Source: Meghimatium bilineatum
Taxonomy: Eukaryota > Mollusca > Gastropoda > Stylommatophora > Philomycidae
Length of the DNA stretch: 64,000 nt
Assembly (NCBI GenBank): GCA_034231615.1
Contig: CM067316.1
Coordinates: forward strand, 26,650,093 to 26,714,092
Reading direction: 5' to 3'
The position numbers and the translations under genes were made by a program. Shown here piece after piece: positions 1-9,543 of this stretch (its first letter is position 1; every line of letters starts with the position of its first letter). The notes beneath the pieces are model-generated. The model was given only the letters and a program-made list of their open reading frames with translations. It did no database searches and was not told the origin of the DNA.

Positions 1-1036
1 TTGTGGCATGCTATCTGTCGGTAGTCTGTAGGTGTGTGAAAACCACTTGATCTGTTATCTTTTGATGTGTTCCAATACTGGTATTGTTTTGGTTATCTGT
101 CTGATGCTATCGTTTCTAATTCTATCTCTTAATGACACTCCGAGTATTCTTCGTAGACATGTCATTTCTGTTGTCACTATTTTTCTTTTGTCTTGTGCTG
201 TCATTGTCCAGGTTTGGCACTGGTAGCATAGTGATGGAATAATAATAGTCTTGTATAATGCAACTTTAGTGTCTATGTTTACATTTTTGTTCTTGAAAAT
301 GCGTGTCATCTGTCCTAGGATCTGGTATGTTTTGTTGCATCTATTTTGTATCTCTTTACTGGTTTTCCCTTCACTCGATATAATGCTTCCTAAGTAAGTG
401 AACTCATTTACTTGTTTAAGGTGTTTATCATCGATGGAGATAGTGATATTTCTTTCTTTTTTTGCTATTGCCATTATTTCAGTCTTTTCAATATTAATCT
501 TCATGTTGAATTTTTGACATGTTATGTGCAGTTTGTTCATATGGTCTTGCAATTGTTCTTCTGGTGTCGCTATTAGTACTTGGTCGTCTGCAAAGAGTAG
601 TTCGTTCAATTTGTCTTTTATGTTATCTTCTTCGTTGGTACTTGTTAGTTTACAGATGTGGTCGATATATGTTATAAAAAGTAGAGGGGATAGGACACAC
701 CCCTGGCGAACTCCTGATTGAATTTGGAACTTATTGGACACACCTGCATTTGTTCTTACTGCACATTGGCTATTTGCATAAATGCCCTTGCATATGTTGA
801 TTAAATGTTCTGGTACTCCGTATATTGATAGTGTTTTCCATAGTGGTTGTCTGTCTTCTCTGTCGAATGCCTTTTCTTGGTCTACGAATGCGATATATAA
901 TTCTTTGTTGTTTTCTGTGGCTCTTTCTGTTAATTGTCTAAGTGTAAAAATAGCATCCGTACAGCTTTTGTTCTTACGGAAGCCCATTTCGGTGTTTTGA
1001 AGTTGTGGTTGTGAAGTTGAATGATTCACTGACTTT
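1..1036 (-). pseudogene. RTE-like LINE reverse transcriptase fragment (5'-truncated)
   Basis: This is the C-terminal two thirds of a non-LTR reverse transcriptase, open for 324 codons (1029 to 55). Palm motif A is near residues 44-56 (AFVDQEKAFD), motif B near 105-118 (SGVRQGCVLSPLLF) and the catalytic FADD at 146-149. A YLGS thumb region and the C-terminal block LRRILGVSLRDRIRN follow. The endonuclease and N-terminal fingers are missing, so the copy is 5'-truncated near 1036. A TAA at 55-57 breaks the frame, but similarity continues in the same frame to the window edge, so the true end lies outside. The C-terminal block resembles RTE-type elements; the clade is an inference. A second decayed copy lies at 52690-53300 and a 60 bp piece at 38421-38483. 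Confidence 0.85.
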
Positions 1037-1091
1037 AAATGGTAATGTGGATACGAGTAGAATTAAAGCATGAACACTGATGGTCCCATAG

Positions 1092-1560
1092 ATGCTAATT
1101 CCTTGTCATCAAGCTGAAAATCTTAGGAGCAGGGAGATAAGCACAGTTGCTCCCCGGATAAGAGTCAGAGGAACCGTAAGAGCTGAGTCATTGGCAGATA
1201 ATGCTGCGATTGGCGGCACAGTACTGAAAAGTGATAAAGTTGACTTAATTAAAGCAGCTATAAATTCAGCACAAAATGAAGATAGATTCAGCACAAAATG
1301 AAGATAGATTCAGCACAAAATGAAGATAAATTTAGCACAAAATGAAGATAAATTTAGCACAAAATGAAGATAAATTTAGCACAAAATGAAGATATTGACA
1401 ATGAGACTGAAGAGGTACACACACAAAGAATGACAGAAATGGAAGTGTGCTCTTTGTGGAAAGAATCGAAGATCACGTAATCAACACCTGATTGGGACTT
1501 TGAGTCTACATAAACTCGAATAGTTGCTGAAACGGAGAGCGGAGAACTTAGGGAATGTCT
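1092..1560 (+). pseudogene. LINE C-terminal remnant (RNase H end), copy 1
   Basis: A degenerate coding stretch reads RVRGT, then ESLADNAAIGGTVL, matching the helix around the last catalytic Asp of LINE-type RNase H (GNExADxLA). It continues with DKVDLIKAAINSAQNED. After a tandem expansion it resumes with a Glu/Thr and HTQRMTEM segment. The same order of blocks occurs on the minus strand at 37866-38225, where the RNase H signature is better kept (VRGNERTDLLAGNAVIDG). I therefore read both as tails of one unnamed LINE family of the RNase H-bearing I group. The gene is broken by the repeat and by stops. Confidence 0.6.
1264..1394. repeat. 22 bp minisatellite, about 6 copies
   Basis: The unit ttcagcacaaaatgaagata plus two bases repeats at exact 22 bp spacing, with a switch from the ttcagc to the tttagc variant partway through. 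It is an expansion of the AQNED codons of the surrounding LINE remnant, because the paralogous copy near 38090 has this segment only once. Confidence 0.9.
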
Positions 1561-1798
1561 TGTATGCTAAGATGCTAGTTTCTAATCAAGAATCAAGATT
1601 CGTATCACAAATACAGCTCGGTCGAACTTGCTCGTGGTTAGAAAGCAGATTGTACTCATGATAGTATTTGATGTATTCGTTGTAACTAAGAATTCAAGAA
1701 TAGCCGTCTAGCAATGTCCTATATACATGATAAGCTTCTTCTTTTTTTTTTTTTTGATATGGCATTCAACAATACAACACTTCATCTTCACCCACTAT

Positions 1799-1976
1799 TG
1801 CAGTTATACACATACACGCAGATACATGTACAAGGGCACACGCGCACAGATACTCTCTCATACATGTACACGGACACACACGCACATATACTCTCATACA
1901 TGTACATGTACACGGACACACACGCACAGATACTCTCTCATACATGTACACGAACACACACACGCACACATATATT
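1799..1976. repeat. CA-rich minisatellite
   Basis: Imperfect units built on tacatgtacacggacacaca and cgcacagatactctctcat alternate three to four times, then grade into plain CA repeats. The open frames here (YTQIH, TRTHTH) are translation artefacts. Confidence 0.85.
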
Positions 1977-2008
1977 TATGTTACGAATTCCACAAAATGC
2001 GGATAACA

Positions 2009-2062
2009 TAAATAATAATAATAATAACAACAATACCATTAATAATAATAATAAATACTAAT
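2009..2062. repeat. (AAT)n microsatellite
   Basis: An interrupted run of aat/aac triplets. Confidence 0.9.
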
Positions 2063-2261
2063 AAATCAGGTGTCGTGGACACAGGCGTAGGCGATCATGA
2101 ATCTCAATACTTCTTAAATTGAAAATGTCTTGTATTTGGATCGATATTGACTCTATGCCAGGATGTTCAACTAATAGTTTCTTCGATCGCTCTTGCCTTC
2201 AGCCTATCCGTTTTTAAAACTATATTCTACCTTTGGATGAAAAGAAGATGTATTTCCAGAC

Positions 2262-2693
2262 CTAGTTGATACCCTCTCACTGTGGAATACCAGGAAATGA
2301 AAAAGCAAACCAACTGGCTAACGAAGGTTCTGCCGAAGACCAAGAAATTGTACCAATTAGCTACCATCAGAAAAAAAAACAGATGAAGTCAACAAGAAAG
2401 CCACAAACACGAACACAAGATGACTATCACATTATGACCAGATCAGAACAAGTTATAATTCTATGCCTCAGAACAGGACACAACCGACTCCGCAGTCACA
2501 TGTGTACAGAGTGCCAAACATATACTTCAAGAGTGTTCTGAGAATGAAACGCTGAGACAGACATATTGGACAGAGGAAACAACACTGGAATCAAAGCTCT
2601 ATGGGACACTGTATGAACTACAAAATATAGTGAGTTTTTTAAATTAAGAATACAGATATTGACATGTTTCAAGTGAACGAAAGAAGAAGAAGA
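2262..2693 (+). mobile_element. LINE-A 3' fragment (5'-truncated)
   Basis: This is near-identical to the last 440 bp of the intact LINE at 6002-10056. It starts at the RNase H segment IPSHCGIPGNEKA, runs through the C-terminal domain and ends in the family tail with GAACGAA and GAA repeats. Compared with the intact copy it lacks about 50 bp around the CxC zinc motif and carries an extra A in the poly-A stretch of the QKKK codons, so it cannot code. A 5'-truncated copy of this kind is the usual product of target-primed reverse transcription. I could not settle a target-site duplication; agacct occurs on both sides but is too short to trust. Confidence 0.9.
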
Positions 2694-3112
2694 CACTCTA
2701 GACCTCCCTGTCTCATAACGTGTAAAACAAAATTAAGATTATCTCTTTCTGGTGTGACTTACACCCCCCCCCTTTCCTGTTTTGTATATGATTCAGCATC
2801 TCCTAAATAATAATAAAAACAAGAGAAGACAGTGCAGGGCATTGCTTTTCAAAATTTTGGGAAAATCCAGGCACCATTTACAGCGCCGTTAACCGTTCCA
2901 GAGTTCAGCTGACGCGGTTCGATCTACGCGGGGTTTGAACCCCTACCACGTTCTCGTCCATCCTGTTTGATTGTCGGACTCTCCTTTCCCCCACGCAGTA
3001 CCACAGCACTTGATGTATAATTAAGTTAGAATCAACATCTAAGTAGGAGGCTTGCTCTGAAATCATTCAACACTGCAGAGAGTTGAAGCTTCCTGGATAT
3101 GAAATAATAGTT
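2694..3112. other. No gene; one B-box-like motif
   Basis: Unremarkable sequence with a C tract near 2765. On the minus strand at about 2930-2945, ggggttcaaacccc fits a pol III B box and could be the ruin of a tRNA-SINE, but no A box is found at the right distance. Confidence 0.3.
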
Positions 3113-3421
3113 CTGGAGACACATCGACAGTGCACGGAGAGACGCGAGCTCTTTTGCTTGTCTGGAGACACCTTGGTAGTGTACGCAAGGAGACACGAAC
3201 TCTGTTGTTTCTCTGGAGACACCTCGACAGTACACACAGGGAGACAAGGGCACTGTTGCGTGTCTGGAGACACCTCTACAGTACCTCGCAGGGAGACACG
3301 AGCTCTATTGTTTGTTTGGAGAATAACCTCTACAGTGCACACAGGGAGACAAGAACTCCATTGCTTGACTGGTGAAACCTCGACAATGCACACAGGGAGG
3401 CAACAGCTATATTACCTGTCA
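3113..3421. repeat. ~51 bp minisatellite, 6 diverged copies
   Basis: Units begin ctggagacacctcgacagt, continue with cacacagggagaca and end before the next ctggagac. Copies differ by 15 to 25 percent, so the array is old. The overlapping frames on both strands are repeat artefacts. Confidence 0.9.
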
Positions 3422-3541
3422 TTTCTGAGGATCGAAACATACGTTTTCTTTTGGCGTAAACGTTTTGTCATGTTTTATTAGTTTTTGCATTTATGAGGTG
3501 TAAATTGTCAGTAAGTCACATACCATGTTTGTCTCTCACAG

Positions 3542-3648
3542 CCTGCGGCAAGACTTGTCACGCTGCCTGTGCTCCATTCACAGTAACCACGACTCACTGC
3601 TCACGTGATCGTAACGGGCGGCCATACCAAAACACGGATTCTGATTTG
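3542..3648 (+). CDS. Candidate internal exon, cysteine-rich, unknown gene
   Basis: A 107 bp open segment is bounded by a good acceptor (pyrimidine-rich gtttgtctctcacag) and a good donor (TTG then gtgagt). After two leading bases the frame reads CGKTCHAACAPF, then about 23 more residues to the donor, with four cysteines spaced C-x3-C-x3-C-x10-C. This looks like part of a secreted or extracellular cysteine-rich domain, but I do not recognise the family. The base composition is richer in GC than its flanks. No partner exon was found nearby, so a chance ORF or repeat remnant remains possible. Confidence 0.35.
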
Positions 3649-3800
3649 GTGAGTAGTAGATGTAGTTATATTATTTTCTGCGAAAGTAACAAATCAACTA
3701 CTATTAATAATAGCATAGTTTGTGTCTGTGACCTTTTGTGATGGTATAGTTTGTACCATAGTTGTATAATTTGTACCATTCATAGCTTATAATAGTATTT

Positions 3801-3993
3801 TGTTAGCGTATCCTATTCAGGACTTACCCATCAAACCAGCATGTTTTGGCTGTAGTGATTTTCTAGACAATATAAATAGGTTTAGTAGTTTCCCATTGCT
3901 TTCTGAACGGTCCGGATGTACAATTACCCGTGGCAGGGATCGAACTCGGTACCTTGGTCATCACAGAATGCGCTTTGTACCACAGAGCCGGAC
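3801..3993 (-). mobile_element. tRNA-derived SINE (SINE-T1), copy 1
   Basis: On the minus strand the element opens with gtccggctctgtggtac (A-box region), followed about 45 bp on by gagttcgatccctgcc (B box). A tRNA-unrelated body follows: ggaccgttcagaaagcaatg, then a stretch ending in tctagaaaatcactac. A second copy with the same order is at 25458-25646, which defines both ends, and a body fragment is at 60927-61003. It is non-coding and transcribed, if at all, by pol III. Confidence 0.85.
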
Positions 3994-3999
3994 AATAGT

Positions 4000-4490
4000 A
4001 TAGTTTATCATTGCTACCTGATACTCTTGACGCTTATGTTGTGCAACAAATGCATGGGATCTCTCTTTATTTGATCGAGTGTTTCTCCAGAATCCATAGA
4101 ATAGCTCAAACGTCACTTATCTCGTTTGATGCCACTGATCATTAACTAGTTGTGTATACCTTTTATTGCCAGCCAATGCACAACATGGGAAAATGCTGAT
4201 CAACCAAGTTAGATTTAATTGTAATTATTATTTTTTTTGCGAATTCTATCGGTTTATCTTACGAATTTCGTCTTTCTCATACCTCTGTTGTTAACTCTAC
4301 GATGGCCACATTATCTTACTTAATGGTGTTCCGAGTCTAATGCTCCCGAAACAGATGTGGACATCGGAGCACATCACTGACCCTTGCGACATGTTTCTTT
4401 GTTGTTCCACCCACCCATACTGTGCCCGTACACTAAGTGGATGAGACCTAAAATTCAACAGCCCCCATGGTGTACTAAAGAGATAGAGGC
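4000..4490. other. No recognisable feature
   Basis: AT-rich sequence without a supported ORF, repeat or RNA gene. Confidence 0.5.
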
Positions 4491-4499
4491 AACATGGGC

Positions 4500-4745
4500 A
4501 CTCATGAAGAAATACTCGTCAGCATTTTTATATCGACGACATCAGCGACAACATCGATTATGATACCACGACCGATTATTAGTCTCCAGACACCTAATGT
4601 TCTATTTTATATGCATGTGGCAAAAGACATTCAAGAATTCCTGCGCATGTCACTGAAAGATGCAGGACAACTCGCTCAAGACCGCGGAGAATTCAAGAGA
4701 TCCATAGGAAAGACTACGTTCTGGAAAGAATATGTCGCTTGATGA
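4500..4745 (+). pseudogene. LINE C-terminal tail fragment
   Basis: The frame ends IQEFLRMSLKDAGQLAQDR, then a stretch with RSIGKTTFWKEYVA and a stop at 4741. This is the usual extreme C-terminus of a LINE ORF (L-x-MS-x2-DAG-x-LA-x-DR-x2-FR-x-SI). The minus-strand fragment at 23687-24068 and the plus-strand one at 61265-61515 have the same ending, so the three belong to one or to closely related families. No reverse transcriptase core is present. Confidence 0.7.
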
Positions 4746-4989
4746 GACACCTATGTCCTGCCAAATATATATATATATATATTTATACATCTTTGAGAAT
4801 TAGTGACAGGCTATATACATTTCTGACGTCAGTGGTGAACTGTTGATACTGTTCCTTAAAAATAGCGGTTGCTTTGAATGTTATATTGCAAGCGACACAA
4901 TCTCGTCGTGTGTAGCTCGATACTGCTTGTTGTTTGTGGAGATACATATAGTAGGACATTGTACAAAGGCAGTAAATATTATGGTAAAA

Positions 4990-5157
4990 TGTGTATGCAG
5001 GGCCGGTCTTATGCCATTGCAGCCTATGCGGCCGCAGTGGGCCCATAAATTCAAATTAGAATTTAATTTATTATCCTCTTCCCTACCCAGAATGGGCCCC
5101 GCGCAATCCGTTTCGCATTGGGTTCCGCAATTCTTAGGGCCGGCCCCTGTGTGTATG
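4990..5157. repeat. Target-site duplication pair of the hAT MITE
   Basis: tgtgtatg occurs at 4990-4997 and again at 5150-5157, exactly abutting the MITE ends. Its perfection points to a fairly recent insertion. Confidence 0.9.
4998..5149. mobile_element. hAT-type MITE, 152 bp
   Basis: The termini are inverted (cagggccggtctta on the left; the right end read inward is caggggccggccctaa). The element is flanked by a perfect 8 bp duplication, tgtgtatg, at 4990-4997 and 5150-5157. An 8 bp duplication with CAGGGCCGG ends is the hallmark of non-autonomous hAT elements. The interior is short, with no coding capacity and a gggccc pair near each end. Confidence 0.9.
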
Positions 5158-5211
5158 GACAGTGATTAATTATGTTTGAAGTAGGAGAGTAGTATCACGA
5201 GATGGACACGT

Positions 5212-5277
5212 TGGTCTAGCAGAGTGCACCACCGAGACAAGAAACAGGAGAATACGATCTGTTGCAGTCAACCTTCT
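5212..5277 (-). repeat. Dispersed repeat fragment shared with 57748-57818
   Basis: The block agagtgcaccaccgagacaag and the later gttgcagtcaaccttc recur at 57748-57818. On the minus strand both copies read RRLTATD, then a Leu-rich stretch and VVHS, suggesting a coding remnant of a mobile element. The family is not recognised. Confidence 0.55.
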
Positions 5278-5316
5278 GTGTGTGTATGTGTGTGCGTGTG
5301 CGTGCGTGCGTGGATG
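5278..5316. repeat. (GT)n/(GTGC)n microsatellite
   Basis: A simple alternating gtgtgt/gcgtgc run. Confidence 0.9.
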
Positions 5317-5419
5317 ATAATTCATGAAGACAAAACACAAAAGGGATCTACTGGACATTTTGAAAATAGAAGAGAGGAACCAAATGAAGAGAAGCGCACA
5401 TAAGTTACATATTATTGCA

Positions 5420-5989
5420 CGTTATCTATCTTTCCGTATGTGGATAGTGACACTACTTGTCACATTGTCCCGTTATCTATCTTTCCGTATGTGGATAGTG
5501 ACACTACTTGTCACATTGTCCCGTTATCTATCTTTCCGTATGTGGGTAGCGACACTACTTGTCACATTGTCCCGTTATCTATCTTTCCGTATGTGGATAG
5601 CGACACTACTTGTCACATTGTCCCGTTATCTATCTTTCCGTATGTGGGTAGCGACACTACTTGTCACATTGTCCCGTTATCTATCTTTCCGTATGTGGGT
5701 AGCGACACTACTTGTCACATTGTCCCGTTATCTATATTTCCGTATGTGGGTAGCGACACTACTTGTCACATTGTCCTGTTATCTATCTTTCCGTATGTGG
5801 GTAGCGACACTACTTGTCACATTGTCCCGTTATCTATCTTTCCGTATGTGGGTAGCGACACTACTTGTCACATTGTCCCGTTATCTATCTTTCCGTATGT
5901 GGGTAGCGACACTACTTGTCACATTGTCCCGTTATCTATCTTACCATATGTGGATAGTGACACTACTTGTCACATTGTCTTTTGTTATT
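5420..5989. repeat. 51 bp minisatellite, left arm, about 11 copies
   Basis: Units start at 5420, 5471, 5522 and so on, at exact 51 bp spacing: cgttatctatctttccgtat, gtggatagtg, then acactacttgtcacattgtc. Within each unit gtgac and gtcac form a small inverted repeat. Because 51 is a multiple of three, the array stays open in several frames, giving false ORFs of 200 to 263 codons. The last unit before the LINE switches from ctttccgtatg to cttaccatatg, the variant that dominates the right arm at 10057-11318. The two arms are one array split by the LINE. Confidence 0.95.
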
Positions 5990-6001
5990 ATCTTACCATA
6001 T
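5990..6001. repeat. Left target-site duplication of LINE-A (12 bp)
   Basis: atcttaccatat at 5990-6001 is repeated exactly at 10057-10068 immediately after the GAA-repeat tail of the LINE, and is itself part of the 51 bp unit. Confidence 0.9.
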
Positions 6002-6170
6002 CTCCATCGAGACCAGCACCGTGCAGAGGTGATGGGGCTTAGTTCAGCCATCAGGGGCTGGAAACTAAGACTGGTCGGGCAGTCCCACTCGAGCAGGACC
6101 ATAGTCCTGCCCTAGTAAGCAGAGTGCTGAAGACAGAGGCATCCAGCCAAAAGGCGCACAGATAATCAGG
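6002..6170 (+). promoter_or_regulatory. LINE-A 5' leader, putative internal promoter region
   Basis: A 169 bp non-coding leader lies between the left duplication and the ATG at 6171. It is more GC-rich than the flanking satellite and contains agcaggaccatagtcctgcc, an imperfect palindrome. LINEs generally carry their promoter in this region; no specific element can be shown here. Confidence 0.4.
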
Positions 6171-9100
6171 ATGCCACGCACAAAACACAATGGAAACATG
6201 TCTACATCTATAAAAAGTTATGGTGCCTGCCCTGTGGCGGACGTTCAGGCAGGGACGGTGCCGGGCCCTATACCTCGAAAGGGCCCAACCTCAGTTACTG
6301 GAAGTCCTTCTCAATTGCCCCGAGGAGCCAGGAGGCAAGGGAATAGAGCTACTGGCCAAACAAACAAACGACCAATAAAAATAATGCACTGGAATGCTGA
6401 GGGTGTCAACAGTAAAAGAGATGGATACAGCAAAAAATTGGAACTTGAAAATGTCCTCAGTGAAGAACAAGTTAACATATGCTGTATCCAAGAAACACAC
6501 CTCAGCAGCGACATAGCCTTCAAAATCAGAGGCTACCAGTGCTACCGATCTGACCGAAAGGACAGGCGAAAGGGTGGAATTCTGACACTTGTTAAAAACA
6601 ATATCAGCGCATGTCAGCTTGAAGTATATATGGAAGGGGCAGAATACCAGATGCTCCACCTAAAAACAGACAGTGCAGAATTCCATCTCCTGAACTACTA
6701 CTGCCCAAATGATAAACCATTGGCACTAGACACAATTCCAGACAAAGAGAGACTTATGGTGTGTGGTGACTTCAACAGCCACTCTCAGAGCTGGGGCTAC
6801 GATCATATCGACAAGAGAGGTGAGGAACTTGAGAGCTGGCAGGATGAAAATAATCTCATCCTTATTAACCAGCCAGCAGACTCGCCAACCTTCTACTCGA
6901 GAGCATGGCACACCACCTCTACACCAGACCTAGCATTCCACTCACCAGGCTTGGAATGGAACATCACATGTGTCGTTGGAAAGCAGCGTGGAGGTAGTGA
7001 CCACAGACCAGTATTTCTGGAAATCCACAATGAATTTACCACGGACAGCAGCACGCTCACTAGGTGGAACTATAAAAGGGCAGACTGGAAAATGTACCAG
7101 CATTTAACCAGTGTTCTAGCTAAGGACATGAACTTGGACAAAGACATCAATAGAGCAGTGAGTGAATTTAATAGATGTATACTACATGCTGCTAGTAAAA
7201 CCATACCCAGGGGGGCACGCAAAAACTACAAACCCTACTGGAATGATGAACTGGAAAAGCTGCAAAATGAGATGGAAACATCTAGACAGCAGGCTGAGAA
7301 CAGACCTAGCCAAGAACATCACAACAAATATCAGCAAACAAAGGCTAAATTTCAAAGAGCCAAGTTACAAGCCAGACGGAGCAGCTGGAAAGAAAAAACA
7401 GAGTCGCTGAACCTAGAAAGAGATACTAGGAAATTATGGAAACTTGTAAAACAACTAAATGATGAAGGTACAGGGAGAAATACCAGGATCACACTTTATA
7501 AAGATAGAAACATTTTAACAGGTAAACATGCAGCTGATTACTTTGCAGATTCCTTTGCAGAAGACAACAACGTCAAAGTCAGCCCAGACAAACAACAGGA
7601 GGTTCGAGAGAACCAGCAAAACATTGGACAAGGTGAACCTATACCTGAAGTCATGGAGGCACCAATCACAATGAGAGAACTGGAGCATGCAATATCCAAA
7701 TTGAAAATGAAAAAGTCCCCTGGAGCTGATGGAGTGTCCAATGAAATGATTAGAAACCTGGGAAGTGCAGCAAGAGCAAAGCTACTGCAGATCTTTAACA
7801 CAAGCTGGTGCACAGGTAATGTACCACAGGCGTGGAGAGAAGCAATAATGATACCACTCCTCAAATCAGGAAAAGATGGCAACACAGTCTCCAACTACAG
7901 GCCCATCAGCCTCACAAGCTGTCTATGTAAAACAATGGAACGCATTATCAATCTTAGGATGCAGTGGTACCTTGAAAGTGAAAACCTTCTGGTATCACAG
8001 CAAGCAGGTTTCAGACAGTGCTACTCTACTGAAGATCAGGCAACCTACCTCTCCCAAGAGATTGAGGATGTCTTCCAAGAAAAGAAACTGGTACTAGCAG
8101 CATGGATAGACCTCAGGAAAGCATTTGATAAGGTCTGGAAAGAAGGGCTCCTAAAGAAATTGCGAAATTGCAGGGTTAGCTCAAGAATGTACAAATGGGT
8201 AAAAGCATACCTGCATAATAGAAGAGCCAGGGTACAATTAGATGGGCGCAAGAGCAAGAAAGTTCTACTGCGTCATGGAGTCCCCCAGGGAGGAGTCCTG
8301 TCACCCACACTTTTCTTGGTTTACATCAATGACCTAGTTGCTGAACTACCACACGGGATCAAAGTGGCAATGTATGCTGACGACCTGGTGATCTGGTGCA
8401 CGGAAGAACATGCAACAGTGGCCACTAAACAAATACAAAGAGCTATCGATGCCCTAACCTTATGGGCTAATAGATGGTGCGTCAGCATTAACACAGATAA
8501 GTGCAGCACTACACTCTTTACCCTCTCACCAAAACAAAAAGATGGTCAAATCAAGATAGATGGAGAGCTCTTGAAAGAAGACAAACAACCCACATACCTC
8601 GGAGTTACTTTTGATGATAAGCTGACATGGAAGCAGCACATAAACAAAGCAACAACAAAAGCCAGGAGGAAGCTAGCTATCCTGAGAAAACTAAGTGGAA
8701 CCACATGGGGAGCCAGTGGAAATATACTCAGTAAAGTTTACCAGCAAGGCATAAGACCACACCTGGAATACGGTTCAGCTGCGTGGTGTCCTGCATCAAA
8801 CACCACATTGCAAGATCTAGATAAAGTGCAAAACCAGGCACTTAGAATAATGTTGGGAGCAATGAAATCAACACCCATAGCAGAGATGCAGAAAATGGGA
8901 AGAATGCAAACACTTGGCGAACGCAGAGACACAAAAGTACTAATTCAAGCAGAAAAGTTTCAGTGTATGCCAAGTCATCCAATGAAGGAAAGATTCCAAA
9001 ATCTAGCAATGGGACGACTGAAAAGGAGCAGCTTTATCCATCAAGCTAAAAGACTCCGTAGACAACTTACAGACCTACCTGAAGTTGACAGCCCCTTAAG

Positions 9101-9539
9101 GTCTGTACCAGAGCAAACCCCATGGAGTGAAAGCCATGGAATGCCAATATACATTCAGACCCATGTGAAAGGAATACTAAGCGAGGACGAACAGAACAGT
9201 GTGCAGGGAATGACAGTCACCCTCAGTTTCCTGGATGAGGAATATCCACAAGATATATGGGTCAGAGTGTACACAGATGGGTCAGCACAGAATGCTGTGA
9301 GGAATGGAGGTGCAGGTGTATATATAGAATATCCACACAAGCCTAGAGATACAATCAGAACACCGACAGGAAAATTCTGCAATAATTATGATGCAGAAAT
9401 CCAGGCAATTAGTGTGGCAGCTAAAAAACTGCTGAACTCCAACTCTGACCTACAGCCTGTGGTATTCCTGACAGATGCAAGGTCAGTGCTTCAAGCTCTC
9501 CAGTCTGGAAAACTAACAGACTTAAAAAAAACTACTTAG
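6171..9539 (+). CDS. LINE-A polyprotein: endonuclease, reverse transcriptase, RNase H (interrupted)
   Basis: A 1122-codon ORF. Residues 70-285 form an exonuclease-endonuclease-phosphatase domain with HWNAEGVN (73-80), the metal-binding Glu in QETH (107-110), GDFNSHSQSW (199-208) and the catalytic SDHRP near 276-280. A basic linker follows. Reverse transcriptase shows NYRPISLTS from about 575, motif A with catalytic Asp near 647 (WIDLRKAFD), motif B HGVPQGGVLSP near 702 and the YADD box at 735-738. RNase H starts near 1034 with YTDGSA, followed by DAEIQAI and LTDARS. Its last catalytic residues lie beyond the stop, in the next frame at 9544-10023. The protein would nick target DNA, prime reverse transcription there and remove template RNA. 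The ATG at 6171 is the first in frame, 64 residues before the endonuclease. The break is an A8 tract at 9524-9531: one A too many leads to TAG at 9537. Confidence 0.95.
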   Translation: MPRTKHNGNMSTSIKSYGACPVADVQAGTVPGPIPRKGPTSVTGSPSQLPRGARRQGNRATGQTNKRPIKIMHWNAEGVNSKRDGYSKKLELENVLSEEQVNICCIQETHLSSDIAFKIRGYQCYRSDRKDRRKGGILTLVKNNISACQLEVYMEGAEYQMLHLKTDSAEFHLLNYYCPNDKPLALDTIPDKERLMVCGDFNSHSQSWGYDHIDKRGEELESWQDENNLILINQPADSPTFYSRAWHTTSTPDLAFHSPGLEWNITCVVGKQRGGSDHRPVFLEIHNEFTTDSSTLTRWNYKRADWKMYQHLTSVLAKDMNLDKDINRAVSEFNRCILHAASKTIPRGARKNYKPYWNDELEKLQNEMETSRQQAENRPSQEHHNKYQQTKAKFQRAKLQARRSSWKEKTESLNLERDTRKLWKLVKQLNDEGTGRNTRITLYKDRNILTGKHAADYFADSFAEDNNVKVSPDKQQEVRENQQNIGQGEPIPEVMEAPITMRELEHAISKLKMKKSPGADGVSNEMIRNLGSAARAKLLQIFNTSWCTGNVPQAWREAIMIPLLKSGKDGNTVSNYRPISLTSCLCKTMERIINLRMQWYLESENLLVSQQAGFRQCYSTEDQATYLSQEIEDVFQEKKLVLAAWIDLRKAFDKVWKEGLLKKLRNCRVSSRMYKWVKAYLHNRRARVQLDGRKSKKVLLRHGVPQGGVLSPTLFLVYINDLVAELPHGIKVAMYADDLVIWCTEEHATVATKQIQRAIDALTLWANRWCVSINTDKCSTTLFTLSPKQKDGQIKIDGELLKEDKQPTYLGVTFDDKLTWKQHINKATTKARRKLAILRKLSGTTWGASGNILSKVYQQGIRPHLEYGSAAWCPASNTTLQDLDKVQNQALRIMLGAMKSTPIAEMQKMGRMQTLGERRDTKVLIQAEKFQCMPSHPMKERFQNLAMGRLKRSSFIHQAKRLRRQLTDLPEVDSPLRSVPEQTPWSESHGMPIYIQTHVKGILSEDEQNSVQGMTVTLSFLDEEYPQDIWVRVYTDGSAQNAVRNGGAGVYIEYPHKPRDTIRTPTGKFCNNYDAEIQAISVAAKKLLNSNSDLQPVVFLTDARSVLQALQSGKLTDLKKTT

Positions 9540-9543
9540 CGAA

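Noticed and set aside
2256..2700. Target-site duplication agacct for the LINE-A fragment at 2262
   Set aside because: Six bases with inexact placement relative to the tail; chance is likely.
5324..6115. 263-codon ORF and similar long frames at 10067-11346
   Set aside because: They are the 51 bp minisatellite read through; a period divisible by three keeps several frames open at once.
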